The notes beneath the pieces are model-generated. The model did not search any database. It was not told the DNA's origin and saw only the letters and a list, made by a program, of their open reading frames with translations. From NCBI GenBank assembly GCA_003168235.1, contig PMSZ01000554.1:1-5137 (forward strand): 5,137 nt of DNA. The letters run 5' to 3'. The DNA comes from Acidobacteriaceae bacterium. GTDB taxonomy: Bacteria; Acidobacteriota; Terriglobia; Terriglobales; Acidobacteriaceae. The position numbers and the translations under genes are program-made. Of this stretch, positions 1 to 4,937 are shown one piece after another (within the stretch, counting starts at the first letter, position 1; each line of letters opens with the position of its first letter).

Positions 1-342
1 GCCGATCTCATTGCCCGCCTCCCATATCTGAGACAGGAAATACCGATCGTTATACCGGTTGAAGATCAGTTTGGTTGAGGTAGGTGCTTCTCTGGATTCC
101 ACGGAGATGGTCCCGATGCCAGTCAGGACTTCTCCCCTCTCGTCTCGCAGGATGGTGGTGTTTTGAAATAGTGGTTTCAGGCTGTATTCCCCAGCCAAGA
201 ACCTCTGCTGTCCAATGTTGAAGTTAAACGGGATTTTCACTCGGATGCTCTGGCTCTCATATTGGGCATGGCCCACGTTGACAGCCAGTAGTACGAACAG
301 CGCCAGCATCGTTTTGTACAGAATGTAACCTCGTCCTTTCAT
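1..342 (-). CDS. Secreted protein of an acidobacterial-type family, N-terminal part (C-terminus beyond window)
   Basis: The reverse strand reads without a stop from ATG at 342 to the window edge, giving 114 residues. An AGGTGG Shine-Dalgarno lies a few bases upstream of the ATG. Residues 1-26 form a signal peptide: K2, R4 and K10 precede a hydrophobic core (MLALFVLLAV, 12-21) and a GHA-Q cleavage site after A26. The mature part begins with predicted beta-strand sequence: V35-K-I-P-F-N-F-N-I-G, then LAGEYS (49-54), an ILRDERGEVLT stretch and FNRYNDRYFLSQIW (94-107). This pattern resembles small exported proteins I have seen repeatedly in acidobacterial genomes, whose role is not known to me. 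The remaining C-terminal part is outside the window. It is divergent from the 619-1637 pair. The reading frame, signal peptide and RBS are seen; family membership is recognition without a search; export to the periplasm or surface is inferred. Confidence 0.85.
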   Translation of the reverse strand, partial: MKGRGYILYKTMLALFVLLAVNVGHAQYESQSIRVKIPFNFNIGQQRFLAGEYSLKPLFQNTTILRDERGEVLTGIGTISVESREAPTSTKLIFNRYNDRYFLSQIWEAGNEIG

Positions 343-410
343 TGTTCCACCTCGCGCGGGAGTCTTCATCGACCTCCGCACGTTGGGCGCTATCGGCACT
401 CCCGTGCAGA

Positions 411-439
411 ACTTTAGGGCGCGCGTTTGTCGGGGGCAA
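411..439 (-). promoter_or_regulatory. Candidate promoter for the leftward secreted-protein gene
   Basis: On the minus strand TTGCCC (439-434) is followed after 17 bases by TAAAGT (416-411). Each box matches the sigma70 consensus at four of six positions. A start near 404 would leave a leader of about 60 bases before the ATG at 342. The boxes are only moderately good, so this is a candidate rather than a firm call. Confidence 0.3.
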
Positions 440-518
440 AACGCTCGATCACTGAAAAGAAACGACTTAGAAACTCCCTGTGCGCGGGGAATCTCAAGGT
501 CAGCGAGAAAAATCCAGA

Positions 519-528
519 GGCATATGCC
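519..528. repeat. 10-bp perfect palindrome GGCATATGCC, possible operator
   Basis: GGCATATGCC is a perfect inverted repeat that ends two bases before the -35 box at 531. Its centre (523.5) lies about 42 bases upstream of the predicted transcription start near 566, the spacing used by activators that touch RNA polymerase from just upstream of -35. The palindrome is seen; a regulatory role is inferred only from position, and 10-bp palindromes also arise by chance. Confidence 0.3.
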
Positions 529-530
529 GA

Positions 531-559
531 TTGACCGCCGCGGATGCGCACACCATAAT
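531..559 (+). promoter_or_regulatory. Sigma70-type promoter for the 74-aa gene and rlpA
   Basis: TTGACC (531-536) and CATAAT (554-559) are separated by exactly 17 bases. Each box differs from the TTGACA/TATAAT consensus at one position. The predicted start is near 566, giving a leader of about 53 bases before the ATG at 619. It lies in the divergent intergenic region and points at the two-gene unit, so it is the natural promoter for both. This is the best promoter match I found in the window. Confidence 0.6.
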
Positions 560-607
560 GATGAGGCTGGGTATGTGTGTAAGTTGCGTGGACGTTAATC
601 CCAACCG

Positions 608-613
608 GCAGGA
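608..613 (+). promoter_or_regulatory. Ribosome binding site that decides the start at 619
   Basis: GCAGGA ends five bases before ATG 619. Two in-frame ATG codons occur at 613 and 619; the first overlaps this site and has no purine-rich sequence at a suitable distance upstream. The 619 start is therefore preferred, removing two residues from the longer reading. Confidence 0.55.
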
Positions 614-618
614 TGTGT

Positions 619-843
619 ATGACAGAATTCGACCGCAAGGTGGAAGAAGCTTCGGCGCGTTTCAATCGTTCGGTGGCGAATATCGCCGAGACTCTGGAAA
701 AAGAGACGGCCGAACTGGTGACTTATCTGAACGACGAGGTTGTTCCTGCGGTGCGAACGCATTCGTCGAAGGCGCTGCGGATCGCGGCGGGGAAAATCTC
801 CAAGTTCGCGGATTTCTTGGAAACAGAGCACAAGGGTTCTTGA
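619..843 (+). CDS. 74-aa helical protein of unknown function, upstream of and overlapping rlpA
   Basis: I do not recognise this protein. It has 74 residues, no signal peptide, no membrane segment and no cysteine, so it is probably cytoplasmic. Hydrophobic residues in the first half (F4, V8, A11, F15, V19, I22, L26, L33, L37) recur every three or four positions, the signature of an amphipathic helix or coiled coil. Charged residues, mainly Glu, Arg and Lys, fill the other faces. P43 separates a second helix with V45, L53, I60, F63 and L67 on one side. The gene has a good RBS and follows the 531-559 promoter. Its TGA stop (841-843) overlaps the TTG start of the RlpA-type gene, which suggests translational coupling and a shared envelope-related context. 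The coding call rests on RBS, promoter, codon use and regular helix pattern; function is unknown. Confidence 0.72.
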   Translation: MTEFDRKVEEASARFNRSVANIAETLEKETAELVTYLNDEVVPAVRTHSSKALRIAAGKISKFADFLETEHKGS

Positions 844-1637
844 GCCAGTCCGTTTCAATCTACGTTTCCGGGAACGCAGGGCGGCCGTCGCTCGCCTGGC
901 GGGCGTATTTCCTGTCGTTCGTTCTGGTGCTTGGCAGTCTGTTTTTGGTTGGGTGCGGACGGCATAAGACTGAGCAAGCGCAGGTCCCGCCGGCGCCAAC
1001 CATTCCTGAACAACCGGCTCCGGCTCCGACTCCACCGACCGAGACGACGGGTGAAAACGAAAAGATCGAAGTTCCGGTTGGCGCAAAACCGATCTTTGAA
1101 GAAGTCGGAATGGCGAGTTGGTATGGCGCTCCGTATCACAACCGCCGCGGTTCTAACGGCGAAATCTATAACATGCACGCGATGACGGCGGCGCACCTCA
1201 CTTTGCCGCTGGGTTCGGTCGTGCGCATTACCAATCTGAAGACGGGACATTCGGCATTAGTGCGAATCACAGATCGCGGGCCGTTTGTTCCCGGACGCAT
1301 TGTCGATCTTTCGCTGGCGGCCGCGAAGGCGCTGGATGTGTATCTTCCCGGAACTGCGAAAGTCCGATTGGAAGTTTTGCAGGCGCCTGCGCCTCTCGAT
1401 ACAGGTGGACGCTGGGCAGTCCAGATCGGCTCTTTCGCCGGGAAGGAATCTGCTGCCGAATTGGCGAATCGCCTGCAGAGGCGTTATCAGGAAGCCAAAG
1501 TTTTGAAGTTTGTGAGTCCAGCAGGAGGCTGGTGGGTGCGAGTGCGGGTTAGGGACGATGACCGGCAACGCGCGACCGCTCTCGCCCACGAAACCGAGAC
1601 TGCGGAAGGAGCGGTGTTTCTGGTGCGGCTCGACTGA
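840..1637 (+). CDS. rlpA: RlpA-type septal lytic transglycosylase lipoprotein (DPBB + SPOR)
   Basis: Predicted 265-aa outer-membrane or envelope lipoprotein that cleaves glycan strands lacking stem peptides during septation. Residues 21-39 are a lipoprotein signal with lipobox LVGC (acylated C39). A Pro/Ala-rich linker spans about 49-66. The RlpA double-psi beta-barrel domain (about 88-181) contains SWYG, TAAHLTLPLG and TDRGPF. E108, H119 and D145 are spaced 11 and 26 apart, the same spacing I recall for catalytic E120, H131 and D157 of Pseudomonas aeruginosa RlpA, so the enzyme is probably active. A SPOR domain (about 190-265, starting RWAVQIGSF) should bind denuded septal peptidoglycan. The start is TTG 840, the only usual start codon that places the lipobox near the N-terminus; it overlaps the preceding stop, with AAGGG only three bases upstream. 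The frame is open further upstream to 480, but that reading would bury the signal peptide. Family assignment is firm; the exact start is less so. Confidence 0.92.
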   Translation: MSQSVSIYVSGNAGRPSLAWRAYFLSFVLVLGSLFLVGCGRHKTEQAQVPPAPTIPEQPAPAPTPPTETTGENEKIEVPVGAKPIFEEVGMASWYGAPYHNRRGSNGEIYNMHAMTAAHLTLPLGSVVRITNLKTGHSALVRITDRGPFVPGRIVDLSLAAAKALDVYLPGTAKVRLEVLQAPAPLDTGGRWAVQIGSFAGKESAAELANRLQRRYQEAKVLKFVSPAGGWWVRVRVRDDDRQRATALAHETETAEGAVFLVRLD

Positions 1638-1809
1638 CAACATCCTTCTTACTTATCTTTATCGTTAGATTTTTACAAGACTGCTCTGCAAAACGTGGTT
1701 AAGCAGAACATGGTTAGCTGGAATGATATGCTTGCTGCCAGATAGAGGGAACTTACCTGCGGTATTACTTGCCGGACGATGGTAATGCCAGGCGAGAGGA
1801 GATTTAGGC

Positions 1810-2151
1810 ATGGCGGATTGTCTATTCTGCCGTATTATTCGCGGCGAAGTGCCATCCAAGAAAGTTTACGAAGACGAGCACACATTTGCCTTCGAAGATC
1901 TGAACCCGCAAGGCCCGACGCACGTACTGATCATCCCCAAGAAACACATTGCAGGTTTGAAAGAAGCTTCGGCCGAGGACGCAGAGTTGCTGGGACGTTG
2001 TCACCTGACCGCCGCGCACATCGCGCGCCAGCGCTCGATTGAAGACGGCTATCGAACGGTGCTGAACGTGGGACCGCGCTCGGGCCAATCGGTTTTTCAT
2101 CTGCATGTGCATCTGATCGGTGGGCGCTTGCTGCAATGGCCTCCTGGCTAA
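1810..2151 (+). CDS. HIT-family (HINT-like) nucleotide hydrolase
   Basis: A complete 113-aa cytoplasmic histidine-triad protein of the HINT branch, usual length for the family. The characterised members hydrolyse adenosine 5'-phosphoramidates and related aminoacyl-AMP or nucleotide conjugates. The triad is H97-L-H99-V-H101, followed by GGR and the C-terminal WPPG typical of this branch. H99 corresponds to the nucleophile (H112 of human HINT1); N86 and S94 sit at the spacing of its N99 and S107. The N-terminal C4-x-x-C7 pair with H46 resembles the zinc site in many bacterial HINT proteins. The start ATG 1810 has AGGAG (1797-1801) eight bases upstream. It lies 172 bases after rlpA and 45 bases before the next gene on the same strand. 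Physiological substrate cannot be told from sequence. The family and active site are clear; I give no gene symbol because hinT and hit naming varies. Confidence 0.95.
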   Translation: MADCLFCRIIRGEVPSKKVYEDEHTFAFEDLNPQGPTHVLIIPKKHIAGLKEASAEDAELLGRCHLTAAHIARQRSIEDGYRTVLNVGPRSGQSVFHLHVHLIGGRLLQWPPG

Positions 2152-2184
2152 CTTCGCTTTCGTCCTGTGCCCCAAACTCTGGCA

Positions 2185-2190
2185 TACAAT
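2185..2190 (+). promoter_or_regulatory. -10 box TACAAT placed for a leaderless transcript
   Basis: TACAAT differs from TATAAT at one position and ends six bases before ATG 2197, so transcription would begin at or next to the A of the start codon. No Shine-Dalgarno lies at a useful distance (CTTGAG abuts the ATG), and no convincing -35 box is present. This layout is that of a leaderless mRNA promoter, but chance occurrence cannot be excluded. Confidence 0.4.
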
Positions 2191-2196
2191 CTTGAG

Positions 2197-2397
2197 ATGG
2201 CAAACCTGACATTGGTTTACGGTCTGCGGCTGCTGCCTTCCGATGAACTCACGGAGGTCAACGGAGCCACGATTAAGCTGAAGAATGGGCGCGAGGCGCA
2301 GGTTGCGATGCACACTCTCGAAGGCAGTAAAGACGAGATCGAAAAGCAGCTCAAGACGAGTCTCGCGGCGTTTTTCGACATCTATCCAGAGATATGA
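2197..2397 (+). CDS. 66-aa uncharacterised protein
   Basis: A 66-residue soluble protein with no signal peptide, membrane segment or cysteine. I do not recognise a named domain. The N-terminal half (MANLTLVYGLRLLPSDEL, then EVNGATIKLKNGREAQVAMHTL) looks like short beta strands with turns at V21-N-G and K29-N-G-R. The C-terminal part from E41 to F58 is a charged helix, ending FFDIYPEI. The compact alpha/beta pattern and gene-like codon use suggest a real small domain rather than noise. ATG 2197 is preferred over GTG 2167, because the longer form adds a ten-residue tail without an RBS. The gene lies 45 bases after the HIT gene and 45 bases before the phosphatase gene, all on one strand, so partial co-transcription is likely. 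It may have its own leaderless promoter. Function is unknown. Confidence 0.7.
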   Translation: MANLTLVYGLRLLPSDELTEVNGATIKLKNGREAQVAMHTLEGSKDEIEKQLKTSLAAFFDIYPEI

Positions 2398-2442
2398 CGG
2401 TGAGCCGGACGTTGATCGGGAAAACGGGATGCGAACGACTGG

Positions 2443-4554
2443 ATGCGACTGATCTCCCTTGAGCTCGAAAGCAGGCTGCGCGATAAGAAGCTCTGGCCAC
2501 AGAGCTGGGTCGCGTGGGCGGCGTTGTATGCCTTGACACTGGACCTGCTTCTCTTTGCGGTGCAGTGGCTGACGCGCCGCGCGAGTCCGTCGACATCGGA
2601 GAGCCTGCAAGGCTGGGTCATCTTTCTCAGCGCGCTGACGATCGTGTTGCTGGCGATTGCAGGATTCCGCTGGGTGCGAACGCAGCTGCTGTGGCGGCTG
2701 CGGAACCGGCTGATCGTTACCTATGTCTTTATCGGAGTGATTCCGATTGTTCTGCTGGTGATGATTTCGCTGATCTCGCTGTATCTGTTCGCGGGACAGT
2801 TTGCCAGCTTTGTCGTGACTTCTGATATCACTACAAACCTGCGCAGCATGGAAGCCGCGAACCGCGCTATCGCCCATCATCTGGCGATGCAGCTTTCCGC
2901 CGGCGGAAAGCTGGATGCGGAAATTCTTGGCCGCGTAAGGCCGCATCGTCCGGAATGGTCGCGACGGCAGGTTTGCGCGAGGTACGGAAATCAATCGCAG
3001 GGTTACTGCTCGGGACCTGAAGGTGCGGCGTTGACTTTCCCATCGTTTATTGTCGGAGACTTCCGCGACATTGTCAGCGACCATGGCTCGCTTTATCTGC
3101 GCACGGAAACGAGTACCGCGACAGCGACCGATCCGAAAGATTCTTCCTTGCGCGTGATTTCGAGCGAGCCGCTGGACAAGGAACTGGTGGAAAAGATTGC
3201 CGGCGATTTGGGTCAGATCGTGGTGTATGGGACGGAAAGTACAGCTCCGAATGCGCCGGCAAAATCTTTTGTGGCGTTGGACGGCGAAAAGCGCGAACAA
3301 ACCTTTTCTGCGGGAACGATTCCCCCAGCGAGTGGCGTGTTCGATCACGAAGTCCGTTTCCCGATTCCACTGCAGGTAGTGGATTGGACGACGGGCGAAC
3401 GCCGTCGCGCGGGAGCGCTTGCGGAAGTCGAGACTCGACCTTCGGTTCTGTACGCGAGACTGTTCGCGGCGCTGGGAGATTACGCGCGCGGCGTGGAATA
3501 TATTCTGCTGCTGATTGCGATTGTGTTCGCGATCATCTGGGTGCTGGCGATTCTGATCGGCACCAAACTGACGCGGACGATTACATCGGCGGTCGACCAG
3601 CTCTACGAAGCGACCAAACATATCAATCGCGCCGACTTCAGCCATCGCATCACGGTGCAGTCGAGCGATCAACTGGCGACGCTGGCGAACTCCTTCAACT
3701 CGATGACGACTTCGATCGAGAATTTGATCCAGGAGCAGAAAGAAAAGCAGCGACTGGAAGGCGAACTGGCGATCGCGCAGGAAGTACAAGCGCAACTTTA
3801 TCCGAAGCTGATCACGCAACTGGAAAGCCTTGAAGTGCACGGGATCTGCCTTCCCGCTCGGACCGTGAGCGGAGACTATTACGATTTTGTGGCGCTGAAT
3901 TCCGACCGGATGATGCTGGCGGTCGGCGACATCAGCGGCAAAGGAATTTCGGCGGCGCTGCTGATGGCGACGATTTATGCGGCGGTGCGCGCCTACAGTA
4001 TCGAGGATGTTCCCGTGCTGCGCGAAGCTTCAGTCGGCGTGAGCGGGAGTTCGGCGTTGATGCTGGCTTCGGAGTCGCGGGGAGCGGACACGTCTCCGGC
4101 AACGCTGCTCGCGCTTTTGAACCATCAGCTTTATGAAGGAACTCCGGCGGCGAAGTATGCGACTCTGTTTTTGGGAATTTACGACGGAGCGTCGCGGCGG
4201 CTTACGTATGCGAATGGCGGCCATCTGCAACCGATTCTGATTTCCGATGATGGGTCGTCGCAATTGCTGGAGTGTGGCGGAACGGTGGTCGGTCTGTTCG
4301 ACAACGTGAGTTACCCGGAGGCGACGGTGCAGTTCCGGGTGGGTGACATTCTGGTCGCCTACAGCGATGGCGTGACCGAACCGGAAAACGATTATGGCGA
4401 GTTTGGCGAAGAGCGGCTGATCCAACTGGTGCGGGCAAATCGCCACTTGCCGCTAGAGCGCATCACGGAAATCGTTACTGCGGCGGTCGCCGACTGGATT
4501 GGCGAGGACGAACAGCCGGACGATGTCACGCTGGTGCTGGCGCGAGCGCGGTGA
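2443..4554 (+). CDS. Membrane-anchored HAMP and PP2C/SpoIIE-type serine phosphatase (RsbU-like regulator)
   Basis: A 703-aa signalling protein. N-terminal hydrophobic segments lie at about 22-43, 56-75 and 91-117. A probable extracytoplasmic sensor of about 230 residues (118-346) has no domain I recognise and contains two cysteines (C178, C189). A fourth membrane helix (about 353-374) leads into a HAMP linker (about 373-427) and a coiled coil (427-447). The phosphatase domain (about 447-703) begins EVQAQLYPK and carries SGDYYDF (476-482), VGDISGKG (494-501, metal-binding D496), YSDGVTE (640-646, D642) and PDDVTLVL (692-699). These are the metal-site motifs of Mn/Mg-dependent SpoIIE/RsbU phosphatases, which dephosphorylate STAS-type anti-sigma antagonists. 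No antagonist, anti-sigma or sigma gene is in the window. A Ser/Ala-rich stretch at about 527-552 looks like an insert. ATG 2443 is the first start after an in-frame stop at 2413 and has only a weak RBS, so coupling to upstream transcription is plausible. Confidence 0.93.
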   Translation: MRLISLELESRLRDKKLWPQSWVAWAALYALTLDLLLFAVQWLTRRASPSTSESLQGWVIFLSALTIVLLAIAGFRWVRTQLLWRLRNRLIVTYVFIGVIPIVLLVMISLISLYLFAGQFASFVVTSDITTNLRSMEAANRAIAHHLAMQLSAGGKLDAEILGRVRPHRPEWSRRQVCARYGNQSQGYCSGPEGAALTFPSFIVGDFRDIVSDHGSLYLRTETSTATATDPKDSSLRVISSEPLDKELVEKIAGDLGQIVVYGTESTAPNAPAKSFVALDGEKREQTFSAGTIPPASGVFDHEVRFPIPLQVVDWTTGERRRAGALAEVETRPSVLYARLFAALGDYARGVEYILLLIAIVFAIIWVLAILIGTKLTRTITSAVDQLYEATKHINRADFSHRITVQSSDQLATLANSFNSMTTSIENLIQEQKEKQRLEGELAIAQEVQAQLYPKLITQLESLEVHGICLPARTVSGDYYDFVALNSDRMMLAVGDISGKGISAALLMATIYAAVRAYSIEDVPVLREASVGVSGSSALMLASESRGADTSPATLLALLNHQLYEGTPAAKYATLFLGIYDGASRRLTYANGGHLQPILISDDGSSQLLECGGTVVGLFDNVSYPEATVQFRVGDILVAYSDGVTEPENDYGEFGEERLIQLVRANRHLPLERITEIVTAAVADWIGEDEQPDDVTLVLARAR

Positions 4555-4613
4555 AATGGGGCTTTGGGCGAGGGTTTCAGAGGTATGTTTACTGAGTGGT
4601 ATCGGCTGTTTAC

Positions 4614-4619
4614 TATAAT
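4614..4619 (+). promoter_or_regulatory. Perfect TATAAT -10 box, possible promoter without an obvious gene
   Basis: TATAAT occurs in an AT-rich setting 60 bases after the phosphatase stop. The sequence 17 bases upstream (ACTGAG) is a poor -35 box. A transcript would start near 4626, cross the C tract and either form a roughly 310-base leader for the 4938 gene or an independent RNA. Evidence is the box alone. Confidence 0.35.
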
Positions 4620-4632
4620 ACAACTTTAATGT

Positions 4633-4650
4633 CCCCCCCCGCCCCCCCCC
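4633..4650. repeat. C8-G-C9 near-homopolymer tract
   Basis: Eight C residues, one G and nine C residues stand in sequence. The opposite strand has G9-C-G8 and could supply four GGG runs with short loops, so a G-quadruplex is possible. Such tracts are prone to replication slippage and to sequencing or assembly length errors. It sits just downstream of the TATAAT box. Confidence 0.95.
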
Positions 4651-4820
4651 GATTTGCGCTAAGATATTCATGAACAATGACTTAACTCTAGATCCAGTTC
4701 CAAATTGGGAAAGATCATTGGCTCCCAAGTGTCGATTAAATTGTCGAAGAGCGTTTGATGGTGAGTCCATCTCTGGAGACGGACAAACTTTCATTAATGT
4801 GATGTGGCAGGTGGAATGTC

Positions 4821-4836
4821 TGTGATGGTAGTCACT
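4821..4836. promoter_or_regulatory. CRP/FNR-like operator TGTGA-N6-TCACT
   Basis: TGTGA (4821-4825) and TCACT (4832-4836) are separated by six bases, matching nine of ten defined positions of the enterobacterial CRP consensus TGTGA-N6-TCACA. The next bases form the palindrome TCACTAGTGA (4832-4841), and the heptamer TGTGATG occurs again at 4798 and 4843. It lies about 110 bases before the ATG at 4938. Whether a CRP/FNR-family protein of this organism reads this motif is inferred. Confidence 0.35.
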
Positions 4837-4937
4837 AGTGAATGTGATGAAAAATGGAAATCGGCTTGATAGAGTCGAATGTCCGTCATTGCAGTAACTC
4901 TACTAAGCTCGCTCGCTAGATTCTGGGAGGATCTGAA

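Larger units (their letters stand above)
4555..4937. other. 383-base intergenic region, AT-richer than its surroundings
   Basis: No convincing gene is seen. The stretch holds a TATAAT box (4614-4619), a C8-G-C9 tract (4633-4650), a 51-codon reading frame from ATG 4670 to TGA 4823 that lacks an RBS and recognisable sequence, and a cluster of TGTGA/TCACT half-sites (4798-4849). Base composition from about 4600 to 4870 is visibly more AT-rich than the flanking genes. No clear terminator hairpin follows the phosphatase gene. It most likely serves as control region for the secreted-protein gene at 4938; remnant or transferred DNA is an alternative. Confidence 0.6.

Noticed and set aside
480..839. 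N-terminal extension of the rlpA frame upstream to ATG 480
   Set aside because: It would bury the lipoprotein signal peptide 159 residues inside the protein, has no RBS, and overlaps the promoter at 531-559 and the better-supported 74-aa gene.
1657..1675. Possible terminator after rlpA (ATCT...AGATTTTT)
   Set aside because: The stem is only four A/T-rich base pairs, too weak for an intrinsic terminator.
1692..1717. Imperfect direct repeat AACGTGGTTA / AACATGGTTA, period 15
   Set aside because: Only two short copies in the gap before the HIT gene, with no promoter boxes placed around them; could be chance.
2935..3020. Arg/Cys-rich stretch of the phosphatase sensor, considered as a compensated frameshift
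   Set aside because: The frame is open throughout and the residues (PEWSRRQVCARYGN) read as plausible protein; the alternative frames soon meet stops, and no alignment is available to support a shift.
1822..3840. A 672-codon open frame on the minus strand across the HIT, 66-aa and phosphatase genes
   Set aside because: It is codon-aligned with the three plus-strand genes, which all share one register. Antisense stops there need TTA, CTA or TCA sense codons, which GC-rich genes rarely use, so the frame stays open by composition. It is Arg/Gln-rich with no domain and the plus-strand genes have clear family motifs.
4453..4794. A 113-codon minus-strand frame covering the phosphatase 3' end and the C tract
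   Set aside because: Lacks an RBS, overlaps a real gene, and reads the homopolymer as Gly/Arg repeats; no family features.
4670..4825. A 51-codon plus-strand reading frame after the C tract
   Set aside because: No Shine-Dalgarno, no recognisable sequence pattern, and it overlaps the TGTGATG cluster. Kept only as a remark in the intergenic entry.
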